In this document: piece by piece, positions 18,424 to 27,583 of the stretch
Layout of the letters: every line of letters starts with the position of its first letter
How positions within the stretch are numbered: the first letter of the stretch is position 1
From: Herbaspirillum frisingense
Lineage (GTDB): Bacteria > Pseudomonadota > Gammaproteobacteria > Burkholderiales > Burkholderiaceae_D
Direction: 5' to 3'
Assembly: GCA_009914615.1 (NCBI GenBank)
Contig: WNDX01000004.1
Coordinates: forward strand, 1 to 64,000
Length of the DNA stretch: 64,000 nt
The notes under the pieces: generated by a model
What the model was told of the DNA's origin: nothing
Database searches by the model: none
What the model saw: the letters and a program-made list of their open reading frames with translations, nothing else
Position numbers and translations under genes: made by a program

Positions 18424-19284
18424 ATGTCCATGCTGCTCGACTCCATCCGCACCCACATCAACTCCCTCTCCAAGTCGGAGAAGAAGGTGGCCGCGACCAT
18501 CCTCGCCAATCCGCAACTGGCGTTGGCGGAGAACCTGACGGCGCTGGCCAAGAACGCGGAAGTCTCGGAGCCGACCGTGATCCGCTTCTGCCGCGCCATC
18601 GGTTACGAAGGCTGGCACGACTTCAAGCTGAAGCTGGCGCAAAGCCTGGCGCTGGCGCTGCCGGGCGCGGACGAGACGCTGGCCCAGGACGACCTCGCGG
18701 CCGACCTGGTCAACAAGATCTGCAGCCGCTCGATCAACACCCTGCTGGACCTGCGCAACCACCTCAACCCGGACGCCATCCAGCTGGCGCTGGATGTGCT
18801 GGCGCGCGCCAACAAGATCGAGTTCTATGGCCAGGGCACCTCGGGTATCGTGGCCAACGACGCCCAGCACAAGTTCTTCCGCTCCGGCGTGCCCACCGTG
18901 GCCTACTCCGACCCGCACATCCACAGTATCGCGGCCTCGCTGCTCAAGGCCGGCGACTGCGTGGTGGCGATCTCGCAGCGCGGCGGCAACGCGGCGCTGC
19001 TGCGTTCCATCCAGCTGGCGCGCAAGGGCGGCGCCGACATCATCGTGCTGGGCCCGTCCGGCACGCCGCTGGCCGAACTGGCCACGGTGCTGGTGCCGAT
19101 CGACCTGTCCTTCAACATCGATCCCTATACGCCGATCTCGGCGCGCCTGGCGCACCTGGTGGTGATCGACATCCTGGCGGTCGGCCTGGCGCTGCGGCGC
19201 GGCCCGGAATTCCGCAAGAAGATGCAGAACGCGCAGAAGTCGCTGCAGAAGTTCGACATGCAATTCGACTCCTTCTTCCGCTGA
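18424..19284 (+). CDS. hexR: HexR-type regulator (RpiR family)
   Basis: HexR represses Entner-Doudoroff and zwf genes and is released by KDPG. The 286-residue protein has an RpiR helix-turn-helix domain ([13 protein letters not shown] and [20 protein letters not shown], residues about 17-63) and a SIS sugar-phosphate domain from about 120 ([18 protein letters not shown], then [14 protein letters not shown]). SIS domains bind phosphosugars. It is the third gene of pgi-zwf-hexR, and HexR-type boxes stand before edd and pgi, so autoregulation is expected. Confidence 0.93.
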   Translation: MSMLLDSIRTHINSLSKSEKKVAATILANPQLALAENLTALAKNAEVSEPTVIRFCRAIGYEGWHDFKLKLAQSLALALPGADETLAQDDLAADLVNKICSRSINTLLDLRNHLNPDAIQLALDVLARANKIEFYGQGTSGIVANDAQHKFFRSGVPTVAYSDPHIHSIAASLLKAGDCVVAISQRGGNAALLRSIQLARKGGADIIVLGPSGTPLAELATVLVPIDLSFNIDPYTPISARLAHLVVIDILAVGLALRRGPEFRKKMQNAQKSLQKFDMQFDSFFR

Positions 19285-19396
19285 CACCCTACCGGGTCAG
19301 GGATCAAGGATCAGCCAGCCGCCGACAGACAGCCGCGCGCGATTGCGTACAATGTGGCTATTGAATCATCCTTCCAACTTTGCAACAGGACTTCCC

Positions 19397-20332
19397 ATGA
19401 GCCAGCTTGACCAGTTGAAGCAGTACACCACCATCGTGGCCGACACCGGCGATTTCCAGGCGATGAAAGCCTTCGCGCCGCAGGACGCCACCACCAATCC
19501 CTCGCTGATCCTGAAGGCGGTGCAGAAGGACGAGTACAAGCCGCTGCTGGAAAACGTGGTCAAGGCCCATGCCGGCAAGACCACCGACGAGATCATCGAC
19601 CGCCTGCTGATCGCTTTCGGCCTGGAAATCCTGAAGCTGATCCCCGGTCGCGTCTCGACCGAGACCGACGCTCGCCTGTCCTTCGACACCGAAGGCACTG
19701 TCGCCAAGGGCCGCGAACTGATCCGCCTGTATGAAGCGGCCGGTATCCAGCGCGAGCGCGTGCTGATCAAGATCGCCTCCACCTGGGAAGGCATCCGCGC
19801 CGCCGAGATCCTGGAAAAGGAAGGCATCCGCTGCAACCTGACCCTGCTGTTCTCGCTGCCCCAGGCGATCGCCTGCGCCGAAGCGCAAGTGCAGCTGATC
19901 TCGCCCTTCGTCGGCCGCATCTACGACTGGTTCAAGAAGTCCACCGGCCAGGAATACACCGGCGCCGACGATCCGGGCGTGCAATCGGTGAAGGCCGTGT
20001 ATCACTATTACCGCAAGTTCGGCTACGCCACCGAAGTGATGGGCGCCAGCTTCCGCAACACTTCGCAGATCGTCGAACTGGCCGGCTGCGACCTGCTGAC
20101 CATCAGCCCGGATTTGCTGCAAAAGCTGGCCGACAGCGATGCCCCGGTGGAACGCAAGCTGAGCAAGGATGCCGCCCAGGCCGCCGACATCGAGCGCGTG
20201 TCGCTGGACGAGAAAGCCTTCCGCCTGGCGCTGAATGCCGATGCGATGGCGACCGAAAAGCTGGCCGAAGGCATCCGCCAGTTTGCCGCGGACGCGGTGA
20301 AGCTGGAGCAGATTGTCGAGGCGCTGAAATAA
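19397..20332 (+). CDS. tal: Transaldolase
   Basis: Tal moves a dihydroxyacetone unit between sugar phosphates in the non-oxidative pentose phosphate pathway. The 311-residue protein has the N-terminal motif DATTNPSLI (30-38) and the Schiff-base lysine K125 in [11 protein letters not shown]. The ATG at 19397 is preceded by AGGA. It follows hexR by 112 bp, with a possible own promoter (-10 TACAAT at 19348-19353), so it may be transcribed apart from pgi-zwf-hexR. A strong terminator lies 240 bp after it. Confidence 0.96.
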   Translation: MSQLDQLKQYTTIVADTGDFQAMKAFAPQDATTNPSLILKAVQKDEYKPLLENVVKAHAGKTTDEIIDRLLIAFGLEILKLIPGRVSTETDARLSFDTEGTVAKGRELIRLYEAAGIQRERVLIKIASTWEGIRAAEILEKEGIRCNLTLLFSLPQAIACAEAQVQLISPFVGRIYDWFKKSTGQEYTGADDPGVQSVKAVYHYYRKFGYATEVMGASFRNTSQIVELAGCDLLTISPDLLQKLADSDAPVERKLSKDAAQAADIERVSLDEKAFRLALNADAMATEKLAEGIRQFAADAVKLEQIVEALK

Positions 20333-20475
20333 GCTTGGTTGGCTGCGTTCGGGACGGGATGGCGCGACGGAAGACGCCGGCGCCTGCCCTTCGTCAGGAT
20401 GACGGAGAACATGGGAAGACCGTTGACATTCTTCCCGCGATCGACGCCTCTCTGACCGACGGCCACTTTGTTACC

Positions 20476-20510
20476 GCCGTCATCCCGGCAAAGGTCGGAT
20501 CCCGCGTCGG
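20476..20510. repeat. REP-like palindrome downstream of tal
   Basis: The core GTCATCCCGGCAAAGGTCGG-ATCCCG resembles extragenic palindromic elements (typical form GTCATCCCGGCAAAGGCCGGGATCC). Related copies occur at 29475, 46900, 62958 and 63031. The whole 20333-20572 gap carries no supported gene. Confidence 0.6.
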
Positions 20511-20572
20511 TCAAAGGACTGCCGTCATTGCGCGGACACCACGACGGTCCCGCCCCACCTTACCGCAAGAAC

Positions 20573-20603
20573 AAAAAATCCCGGCACATAGCCGGGATTT
20601 TTT
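20573..20603. terminator. Bidirectional terminator between tal and idnD
   Basis: A perfect 13-bp stem, AAAAAATCCCGGC, loop ACATA, GCCGGGATTTTTT, gives a T-run on both strands. It ends tal on the plus strand and the idonate operon on the minus strand. Confidence 0.95.
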
Positions 20604-20624
20604 CATGGCAATGCCCCACCAGGA

Positions 20625-21662
20625 TCAGGCAAAGCTGATCTGCACCTTCATCATCTTCGAGCGATCGCCGGCGATCTCGAACGCCTCCACCGACTTCTCG
20701 ATGGGATAGGTCGCCGAAATCAGCGGCTTCACATCCACCAGCTTCTTGTTCATCAACTCCACCGCCATTGCGAATTCCTCATGGAAGCGGAAGGCGCCGC
20801 GCCAGTCCAGCTCCTTGCCCACCAGCAGATTGGCCGGGAAGTTGATGTCGCCGCCCAATCCCACCTGCACGATGATGGCTTGCGGGCGCAACGCTTCCAG
20901 CGCGCCGACCAAGGCACGTTCGTTGCCGCTGGCTTCGAACAGGACGTCGAAGCTGCCCTTGTCGGCGGCATAGGCCTTCAGGGCGTCGGGTGTCTCGGCC
21001 ATGTTGATGGCGCGGTCGGCGCCGACCTTGAGCGCGGTTTCCAGCGGCATCCTGGCCACGTCGGTGGCCACCACTTCCAGCGCGCCGGCGCGGCGGGCGG
21101 CGATCACCACCAGCGCGCCGATCGGGCCGCAACCGGTCACCAGCACGCGCTTGCCGACCAGCGGGCCGGCGCGGCGCACCGCGTGCAGCGCCACCGACAA
21201 CGGCTCGGCCATGGCGGCCTCGCCGTCGCTGACGTGGTCGGCTACCATGTGGGCCTGGGCGCGCTCGATCACGATCTCCTGGCGGAACGCGCCCTGCACG
21301 TGCGGCGTGCGCATGGCGCTGCCGTAGAAGCGCATGTCCAGGCAATGGTTCTGCTTGCCTTCCTGGCAGTACTTGCAGGCGCCGCAGGGGCGGCTGGGCG
21401 AGATCGCGATGCGCGTGCCGGGCTGGATGTCGGCGATGCCCGAACCGACTTCGGCGATCTGGCCCGAGACTTCATGGCCCAGCACCATCGGTTCCTTGAT
21501 GCGCACCACGCCGAAGCCGCCGTGATGGTAGTAGTGCAGGTCCGAGCCGCAGATGCCGCCGGCCTTGACCTTGACTTTCAGTTGCTGCGGCTGCAGTTCG
21601 CCGGTTTCCAGTTCCTGGATGCGCAGGTCGTGCGGCGCATGGATGACAATGCCTTGTTGCAT
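20625..21662 (-). CDS. idnD: L-idonate 5-dehydrogenase (zinc alcohol dehydrogenase family)
   Basis: IdnD oxidises L-idonate to 5-keto-D-gluconate. This 345-residue protein follows E. coli IdnD closely from memory: GGICGSDLHYYHHGGFG, PMVLGHEV, and DMRFYGSAM...PHVQGAF. Catalytic zinc ligands are C38 and H63 with E64. The structural zinc is held by C93, C96, C99 and C107. The dinucleotide loop is GCGPIGALVV. It is the last gene of the four-gene minus-strand operon, 27 bp after the SDR gene, and its partners (gluconate 5-dehydrogenase, gluconokinase, gluconate permease) complete the L-idonate route. A xylitol or sorbitol dehydrogenase role is possible on fold alone, but context and motifs favour idonate. 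Confidence 0.85.
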   Translation of the reverse strand: MQQGIVIHAPHDLRIQELETGELQPQQLKVKVKAGGICGSDLHYYHHGGFGVVRIKEPMVLGHEVSGQIAEVGSGIADIQPGTRIAISPSRPCGACKYCQEGKQNHCLDMRFYGSAMRTPHVQGAFRQEIVIERAQAHMVADHVSDGEAAMAEPLSVALHAVRRAGPLVGKRVLVTGCGPIGALVVIAARRAGALEVVATDVARMPLETALKVGADRAINMAETPDALKAYAADKGSFDVLFEASGNERALVGALEALRPQAIIVQVGLGGDINFPANLLVGKELDWRGAFRFHEEFAMAVELMNKKLVDVKPLISATYPIEKSVEAFEIAGDRSKMMKVQISFA

Positions 21663-21689
21663 GAGGGTCTCCCGAGATGGTGTGAAGGG

Positions 21690-22484
21690 TCAGAGCGTGG
21701 CGGTGACGCCGCCGTCGACGTAAAGGATGTGGCCGTTGACGAAGCGCGAGGCATCACTGGCCAGGAAGACCGCGGCGCCCACCAGGTCCTCGACGTCGCC
21801 CCAGCGGCGCGACGGCGTGCGGCCGACCAGCCAGTCGGTGAACTTGGCGTCGTTGACCAGCGCCATGTTCATCTCGGTCTTGAAATAGCCGGGGCCGAGG
21901 CCGTTGACCTGGATGCCGTACTTGCCCCAGTCGATCGCCATGCCCTTGGTGAACATCTTCACCGCGCCCTTGGTGGCGGTATAGGGTGCAATGCCGGGAC
22001 GGCCTAGTTCGCTCTGCACCGAACAGATGTTGACGATCTTGCCGCGGCCGCGCGGGATCATGTGGCGCGCCACGGCCTGGGCGGCGTAGAACACGCTGTT
22101 GAGGTTGGTGTTGATCAGGTCGTGCCAGTCGGATTCCTTGAACTCTTCCAGCGGATTGCGGCGCTGGATGCCGGCGTTGTTGACCAGGACGTCGATGGCG
22201 CCGATCTCGGCCTCGATCCGTTGCACCGCCGCCTTGACCGCCTCGCTGGAGGTGGCGTCGAAGCTCGATTCGTGGACGGTGTGGCCCTCGTCGCGCAGTT
22301 GCTGCGCCACCTGGGCCAGCTTGCCGGCGTCACGTCCGTTGAGGACGATGGCCGCGCCGGCCTGCGCCATGCCGCGCGCCAGCGCCAGGCCGATGCCGCC
22401 GGACGATCCGGTGATCAGGGCCAGCTTGCCCTCCAGGGAAAATTCCTTCAGGCCTGCGGGCAGCGCCGTAGTCTTCACAGTCAT
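21690..22484 (-). CDS. idnO: Gluconate 5-dehydrogenase (SDR family)
   Basis: This enzyme reduces 5-keto-D-gluconate to D-gluconate with NADPH. The 264-residue SDR has the nucleotide loop GSSGGIG (26-32), NNAG (102-105) and the catalytic set S155, Y168, K172 (YTATKGAV). N-terminal LKEFSLEGKLALITGSSGGIG and the ending VNGHILYVDGGVTATL match the IdnO/Gno branch. It lies between the kinase (43 bp upstream) and idnD. With idnD it turns L-idonate into D-gluconate. Confidence 0.85.
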   Translation of the reverse strand: MTVKTTALPAGLKEFSLEGKLALITGSSGGIGLALARGMAQAGAAIVLNGRDAGKLAQVAQQLRDEGHTVHESSFDATSSEAVKAAVQRIEAEIGAIDVLVNNAGIQRRNPLEEFKESDWHDLINTNLNSVFYAAQAVARHMIPRGRGKIVNICSVQSELGRPGIAPYTATKGAVKMFTKGMAIDWGKYGIQVNGLGPGYFKTEMNMALVNDAKFTDWLVGRTPSRRWGDVEDLVGAAVFLASDASRFVNGHILYVDGGVTATL

Positions 22485-22527
22485 GCGGTCTCCTGTTGTC
22501 GGTGGTTGATGTGACAGGTGGGTATTG

Positions 22528-24081
22528 TTATTTCGGTTTGACCATCTCGCGCTGGAACGCGGCGATGGCGTGGTACTCGGCTTCCAGCTTGGCCGGAATG
22601 GCGGCGAAGATCGGTTGCAAGCGGCCGTACACCTTGACCGCCTCGGATTCGGGCGCGTGGTGATGGGTGGAGCCGACCATGTCCGAGATCACCGACAGCG
22701 AGGGCACCAGGCCCAGCGCCCATGCGCCCAGCACGGCCGCGCCCAGGCAGGACGATTCCACGCTCTCCGGCACCATCACTTCGCGGTTGAAGATGTCGGC
22801 CATCATCTGGCGCCACAGCGCCGAGCGGGCGAAGCCGCCGGTGGCCATCATGCGCTTGGTGGGGCCGACCAGGTCTTCCAGCGCCGGCAGGATGCTGTAG
22901 AGATTGAAGATCACGCCTTCCAGCGCCGCGCGGATCATGTGGTGCTTGCCGTGGTGCAGGCCCAGGCCGAAGAAGGAGCCACGCAGGTCGGCGTTCCACA
23001 GCGGCGCGCGCTCGCCCGCCATGAAGGGATGGAACAGCAGGCCTTCGGCGCCCGGCGTGACCTTGTCGGCGATGCGCGTGAGCGCCTCGTAGGGATCGAC
23101 GCCCTCCTCGCGCGCGGCCGCGGCTTCGGCCGTCGCCAGCTCGTCGCGCACCCAGCGGAAGATGTTGCCGCCGTTGTTGACCGGGCCGCCGACCACCCAG
23201 TGCTTCTCGGTGAGCGCATAGCAGAACAGGCGGCCATGGGGATCGGTCAGCGGCTGATCGATCACGGTGCGCATGGCGCCGGAGGTGCCGATGGTGACCG
23301 CCACGTGGCCGGTCTCGATGGCGTTCACGCCGAGGTTGGACAGCACGCCGTCGTTGGCGCCGATGATGAACGGCGTGTCGGTCGCCAGGCCCAGGCGCTG
23401 CGCGGCCTGCGCATCCAGCTGCGGCATGCGGTAAGTGGTCGGCACCGGCTTGGGCAACTGCGCGGGATCGACCTTGAGCAGGGCCAGCGCCTCCTTGTCC
23501 CAGGCCAGCTCGCGCAGGTTGAACATGCCGGTGGCGGAGGCGATGGAATAGTCCACCACCCACTCGCCGAACAGGCGGAACAGCACGTATTCCTTGATGC
23601 CGACGAAGCGCGCGGCCTGGTTGAAGACTTCCGGTTTCTCGTGGCGCATCCACATCAGCTTGCACAGCGGCGACATCGGATGGATGGGCGTGCCGGTGCG
23701 GCGATAGATGGCGTTGCCGTCGTGCTCCTTCTTGATGCGCTCGGCCCAGACCGAGGCGCGGATATCGCCCCAGGTGATGCTGTTGGAGAGCAGACCGTTG
23801 TCGGCGTCCAGCGCGATCACGCTGTGCATGGCGGCACTGAAGGACAGCAGCGCGATGTCTTGCGGCGCCGCCTTGGCGGCCTTGATGGCGCCGGCGATGG
23901 AACCCAGCGCCGCCTCGTAGATCTGTTGCGGGTCTTGCTCGGCCATGCCGGGCTCGGTGCACAGCACCGGGTACTCCTCCGCGTGCTGGGCCACCACCTT
24001 GCCATCGAGGGTGAAGACGACGGTCTTGGTGCTGGTGGTGCCGAGATCGACGCCGAGCATGTAGCGGGGAGTGGCGGACAT
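22528..24081 (-). CDS. gntK: FGGY-type gluconokinase
   Basis: This 517-residue kinase of the FGGY family is predicted to phosphorylate D-gluconate to 6-phosphogluconate, which then enters edd-eda. It has the N-terminal phosphate loop LGVDLGTTSTKTVVF, the substrate segment TGTPIHPMSPLCKLMW known from Bacillus-type GntK, and the FGGY signature region GAEGLLFHPFMAGERAP. The E. coli enzymes GntK/IdnK belong to a different, small kinase family, so this is the Gram-positive-type solution. A xylulokinase is the main alternative; the gluconate permease and the IdnD/IdnO-like neighbours argue for gluconate. Confidence 0.82.
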   Translation of the reverse strand: MSATPRYMLGVDLGTTSTKTVVFTLDGKVVAQHAEEYPVLCTEPGMAEQDPQQIYEAALGSIAGAIKAAKAAPQDIALLSFSAAMHSVIALDADNGLLSNSITWGDIRASVWAERIKKEHDGNAIYRRTGTPIHPMSPLCKLMWMRHEKPEVFNQAARFVGIKEYVLFRLFGEWVVDYSIASATGMFNLRELAWDKEALALLKVDPAQLPKPVPTTYRMPQLDAQAAQRLGLATDTPFIIGANDGVLSNLGVNAIETGHVAVTIGTSGAMRTVIDQPLTDPHGRLFCYALTEKHWVVGGPVNNGGNIFRWVRDELATAEAAAAREEGVDPYEALTRIADKVTPGAEGLLFHPFMAGERAPLWNADLRGSFFGLGLHHGKHHMIRAALEGVIFNLYSILPALEDLVGPTKRMMATGGFARSALWRQMMADIFNREVMVPESVESSCLGAAVLGAWALGLVPSLSVISDMVGSTHHHAPESEAVKVYGRLQPIFAAIPAKLEAEYHAIAAFQREMVKPK

Positions 24082-24102
24082 GGTGTTTCCTTTATGGCAA
24101 AA

Positions 24103-24124
24103 CGCCCGGCGCGCAGGCCGGGCG
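24103..24124 (-). terminator. Intra-operon GC hairpin between permease and kinase genes
   Basis: CGCCCGG (24103-24109) pairs with CCGGGCG (24118-24124) in the 60-bp gap between the two genes. There is no clear T-run, so it could lower downstream expression or protect the upstream message. Its presence is seen; its role is inferred. Confidence 0.35.
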
Positions 24125-24141
24125 AGACTATCGTCTGTGCG

Positions 24142-25494
24142 TTATACGACCAGGTTAAGCAACATGATGAAGATGATAGCAACAACCGAAATCAGGGTTT
24201 CCATCACCGTCCAGGTCTTGAAGGTTTCGCCCACGCTCATGTTGAAATATTCCTTGACCAGCCAGAAGCCCGCATCGTTCACGTGCGACAGGATCAGCGA
24301 GCCGGCGCCGGTGGCCAGCACCAGCAATTCCTTGTTGGTGCCGGGGATCAACGCCACCAGCGGGGCCACGATGCCGGCGCCGGTGATTGTGGCCACGGTG
24401 GCCGAACCGGTGGCCACGCGGATCACGCCGGCCACGAACCAGGCCAGCAGCAGCGGCGAGATCTGCGCATGCACGGCCAGCTCACCGATGGCGGTGCCCA
24501 CGCCGGAATTCACCAGCATCTGCTTGAAGCCGCCGCCGGCGCCGATGATCAGCACGATGGCCGCGGTCGGGGCCAGGCTCTGGTCCACGAACTTGAGCAC
24601 TTGTTGACGGGTGAAGCCGCGCGCCAGGCCGAAGGTCCAGATCGCCAGCAGCAGCGCCGCCAGCAGGGCCACGATGGGATTGCCGATGAAGTCCATCAGG
24701 TCGCGCATGGCGTGGCCTTCCGGCAGGGCGACATCGACGAAGGTCTTGAGCAGCATCAGGAACACCGGCGACAGCACGGTGATCAGGGTCACGGCGAAGC
24801 CCGGCAGGTTCTTGGTCTGCGGTTCGCGCGCCAGCTGCGCCATCAGCTCGTCGGAAGGCTTGATGTCCACATACCTGGAGATGAAGGAACCGAACATCGG
24901 GCCGGCGATGATGACCGTCGGCAGGCCGACGATCAGGCCGTAGAAGATGGTCTTGCCGATGTCGGCGCCGAAGATGCCGATCGCCAGCAGCGGGCCCGGA
25001 TGCGGCGGCACCAGGCCGTGCATCACCGACAGGCTGGCCAGCATGGGGATGCCGATCTTGAACAGCGGCACGCCCGAGCGGCGCGCCACGATGAACACCA
25101 GCGGGATCAGCAGCACGAAGCCGATTTCGAAGAACAGCGGGATGCCGACCAGGAAGGCGCCCATCATCATGGCCCAGTGCACGCGCTCGCGGCCGAAGGC
25201 GCGCACCAGCGTCTGCGAGATCTGGTCGGCGCCGCCGGACTCGGCCATCAGCTTGCCCAGCATGGTGCCCAGCCCGAGCACGATGCCGACGAAACCGAGC
25301 ACGCCGCCGAAGCCGTCCTGGAAGGACTTGACGATCTTGGGCAGCGGCATGCCGGAGATCAGGCCAAGAAAGCCGGAAGTAATCGTCAGCGCGATGAAGG
25401 GGTGGATGCGCAGGCGCGTGATCATCAGGATCAGCGCGAGGATCGCGATGACGGCGTTGAACAGCAGTGTAGCGTCGTGGCTCATGCCCAGCAT
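24142..25494 (-). CDS. gntT: Gluconate:H+ symporter (GntP family)
   Basis: This 450-residue protein with 12-14 membrane helices takes up gluconate or related sugar acids. GntP landmarks include TSGFLGLISGMPLPKIVKSF, GGADQISQTLVRAFG, VHWAMMMGAFLVGIPLFFEIGFVLL, LVPPHPGPLLA, and the C-terminal GATGAGSLILSHVNDAGFW-like segment (GAGSLILSHVNDAGFW). The start at 25494 is chosen because GGAG stands six bases upstream of that ATG; several nearby ATGs exist. It is the first gene of gntT-gntK-idnO-idnD. The operators of the divergent LacI-type regulator lie over 500 bp upstream, beyond a palindromic element. Confidence 0.9.
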   Translation of the reverse strand: MLGMSHDATLLFNAVIAILALILMITRLRIHPFIALTITSGFLGLISGMPLPKIVKSFQDGFGGVLGFVGIVLGLGTMLGKLMAESGGADQISQTLVRAFGRERVHWAMMMGAFLVGIPLFFEIGFVLLIPLVFIVARRSGVPLFKIGIPMLASLSVMHGLVPPHPGPLLAIGIFGADIGKTIFYGLIVGLPTVIIAGPMFGSFISRYVDIKPSDELMAQLAREPQTKNLPGFAVTLITVLSPVFLMLLKTFVDVALPEGHAMRDLMDFIGNPIVALLAALLLAIWTFGLARGFTRQQVLKFVDQSLAPTAAIVLIIGAGGGFKQMLVNSGVGTAIGELAVHAQISPLLLAWFVAGVIRVATGSATVATITGAGIVAPLVALIPGTNKELLVLATGAGSLILSHVNDAGFWLVKEYFNMSVGETFKTWTVMETLISVVAIIFIMLLNLVV

Positions 25495-25639
25495 GGTGAT
25501 CTCCATATGCCGATAGCCGACGGCGCGCAACCGGCTCGCGTGGCCGCGGCGACTGGCCCATGGCGCTCAAGGCGTCGGGGCGAACGTCTCCGGCAGCCGC
25601 GCAGGCATGGTCGGCGCATTCGTCTGCACTATCTGCGTG

Positions 25640-25908
25640 GAACGCATTTCCTCAATCGCCGTGAGATGCGTTCTGCCCAGCAAGGACGCTGGCAAGGCGC
25701 ACGACGCGTCGTGTGGCGGTGCCACACGCAAGGAGCGCAACGCGGCCAGCGCCCTTGCTGGGCAGAACCCGTAGGGAGCGGCCCGTTTGGGCGAATTGCA
25801 GCGTTACGAATGTGGGTCAAGACGTCCAGTCTTGACCCACATTGGCGCCTTCGCACCTCATCCCAAACGGGACTCGCTCGCACTCACGTCTATTGATGAA
25901 ATGCGTTC
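25640..25908. repeat. MITE-like element of nested palindromes between gntT and its regulator
   Basis: The outer ends are 26-bp inverted repeats (25640-25665 and 25883-25908, 23 of 26 matching; inner sequence starts AACGCATTTC). Inside are two long hairpins. One has 24-base arms (25670-25693 and 25745-25768, one mismatch) around a smaller CGTGTGGC-GGT-GCCACACG. The other has CCCGTTTGGG/CCCAAACGGG (25782-25791, 25862-25871) around a perfect 15-bp stem (25809-25823, 25829-25843). There is no open frame that I would support. No target duplication is obvious. It could be a non-autonomous mobile element, or a strongly folded leader of the gnt mRNA. Confidence 0.75.
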
Positions 25909-26011
25909 TATTGTTGTTTGTAAACGCGGCCATGGGGTCAAACACGGCTGCGTTGCTTCTTGAGTGTGGTATGCCTTCGCCGACAGCGCCGCCGTGTTCC
26001 CGGAGGTTCGG

Positions 26012-26027
26012 ATGTTAGCGTTAACAT
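26012..26027. promoter_or_regulatory. GntR-like operator 1
   Basis: ATGTTAGCGTTAACAT is a near-perfect 16-bp palindrome of the LacI-family type and close to the E. coli GntR operator form (ATGTTA...TAACAT). It lies 171 bp before the regulator gene and on the upstream side of the gntT operon. Confidence 0.78.
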
Positions 26028-26035
26028 GGGGCGCG

Positions 26036-26051
26036 ATGATAACGCTAACAT
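26036..26051. promoter_or_regulatory. GntR-like operator 2
   Basis: ATGATAACGCTAACAT, read on the minus strand, matches operator 1 at 15 of 16 bases. The two centres are 24 bp apart, a little over two helical turns, which allows cooperative binding of two dimers. Promoters of the regulator gene (plus strand) and of the gnt/idn operon (minus strand) should lie around them. Confidence 0.75.
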
Positions 26052-26197
26052 TTCGCACCGGTCAAACACTTGTTGTGCTGCGCTGCGGCACGACAAGAGA
26101 AGCTCCGCGCAAGAAAATTGAACGTCGGCAACGGCTGGCGTCGCGGCGCGCATGCGAGCGGAGTATCATGTCGCCACATCGAAAATAGCCACCTGCC

Positions 26198-27250
26198 ATG
26201 AGCCAGCGCGCAGTAAAGAACAAGCCGACCGCATCCCTCCCCAAAGGCAGCCGCGCCACCGGCCGCGTCACCATCATCGACGTCGCGGCCGAGGCCGGCG
26301 TGAGCCCGATGACGGTCTCGCGCGCGCTGAAGACGCCGGCCCTGGTGCAGGAGCAGTCGCGCGCGCGCATCTTCGCGGCGATCGACCGGCTGGGCTACGT
26401 GCCCAACCAGGCCGCCGCCACGCTGGCCTCGGCCCGTTCTCAGGTGGTGGCGGTGCTGGTGCCGTCGCTGACCAATGCGGTGTTCATCGAAACGCTATCG
26501 GGCATCCGCGATTACCTGGCCGGCGCCGGCTATCAGTTCCTGATCGGCGAAACCGGCTATGCGCGCGACAAGGAAGAACAACTGATCTCGACCTACCTGG
26601 CCCATGCGCCGGCCGGCTTCCTGCTGTCCAGCAGCGAGCAGCACGAGATCCTGCAAACCCGTCCGGCGAGCCGCGCGATTCCCGCGGTGCGCATGTTCGA
26701 TCTCGGGCGCAGCCATGCCGAATTCTCGGTCGGCTTTTCGCAGACCAGGGCCGGCTATGCGGTGGCGCGCCACCTGGTGGAGCGCGGCTATCGCCGCCCC
26801 GCCTTCCTGGCGGCCCAGCTCGATCCGCGCATGATGAAACGCCGCGAAGGATTCCGCAAAGGCTTGCAGGAAGCCGGCATCGATCCCGGCGTGGAAGTGC
26901 TGCTGCCACTGCCGACCACGGTGGACATGGGAGCGCAATTGCTGCGCCGCGTGCTGGAACTGCATCCGGATTGCGATTCGGTGTTCTGCTGCAACGACGA
27001 CCTGGCCCTGGGCGCGCTGTTCGAATGCCAGCGCCAGGGCATCAGCGTGCCGGGGCGCATGGCCATTGCCGGCTTCAACGATCTCTCCTGGGCCGCCTGC
27101 GCCACGCCGTCGATCACCACGGTGGTCACGCCGCGCTATGACATCGGCTATCAATCGGCCGAACTCCTGATCCGCCAGCTCAAGGGCGAGCCGATCGACA
27201 AGGGCCGGCTCGACCTCGGCTTCGAACTGGCGGTGCGCGAAAGCACCTGA
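26198..27250 (+). CDS. gntR: LacI-family regulator of the gluconate/idonate genes (GntR/IdnR-like)
   Basis: This 350-residue repressor has an N-terminal LacI helix-turn-helix (VTIIDVAAEAGVSPMTVSRALK, residues about 24-45), the hinge LGYVPNQAAATLAS, and a sugar-binding domain from about 80 (VVAVLVPSLTNAVF). The hinge and core sequence follow the GntR/IdnR style. It is divergent from gntT-gntK-idnO-idnD, and two copies of a GntR-like operator lie between them. A third copy precedes edd. The likely inducer is gluconate or 5-ketogluconate. This GntR is LacI-type and unrelated to the GntR regulator family. Confidence 0.85.
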   Translation: MSQRAVKNKPTASLPKGSRATGRVTIIDVAAEAGVSPMTVSRALKTPALVQEQSRARIFAAIDRLGYVPNQAAATLASARSQVVAVLVPSLTNAVFIETLSGIRDYLAGAGYQFLIGETGYARDKEEQLISTYLAHAPAGFLLSSSEQHEILQTRPASRAIPAVRMFDLGRSHAEFSVGFSQTRAGYAVARHLVERGYRRPAFLAAQLDPRMMKRREGFRKGLQEAGIDPGVEVLLPLPTTVDMGAQLLRRVLELHPDCDSVFCCNDDLALGALFECQRQGISVPGRMAIAGFNDLSWAACATPSITTVVTPRYDIGYQSAELLIRQLKGEPIDKGRLDLGFELAVREST

Positions 27251-27583
27251 GCAGTCCGCGGGTCTGCCTGGCGTTGCGCCACGGCCGAGCTGGCTCCATC
27301 AAAACGATGTCCACTGGCCCTGCCCGCGCCGCGGGAGAAGTGCTATCGTCCGCACGCCGCTGAGCCGCAAGGAGCGCGGGGCCGACGCCGGGATAGTGCG
27401 CACGCGTGGACGAAAGGCCGGGCAATAATCCACCGCCCGGCCAATGATTCCTCTGGACAGGCGCAAGCCAGACTCTACAATCTTCTGGTGCCTTCTCCGG
27501 TCAGCCTCCTGCGGCCGGCGGCGGCGCAAATAACAAACAATATTCATCATTTACAACAAGTCCAGATAATCAGGAGAATCCCC
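27251..27583. other. Intergenic region before ggt
   Basis: These 333 bases hold no supported gene or RNA. The last 60 bases are AT-rich (AATAACAAACAATATTCATC) and should hold the ggt promoter. A CAGGAGAA ribosome site lies just before the ggt ATG. Confidence 0.4.

Noticed and set aside
22525..25896. Very long open frame (1123 codons) on the plus strand opposite gntK, idnO and gntT
   Set aside because: Antisense to well-supported genes, His/Gln/Arg-biased, typical of open antisense frames in GC-rich coding DNA; no ribosome site or family resemblance.
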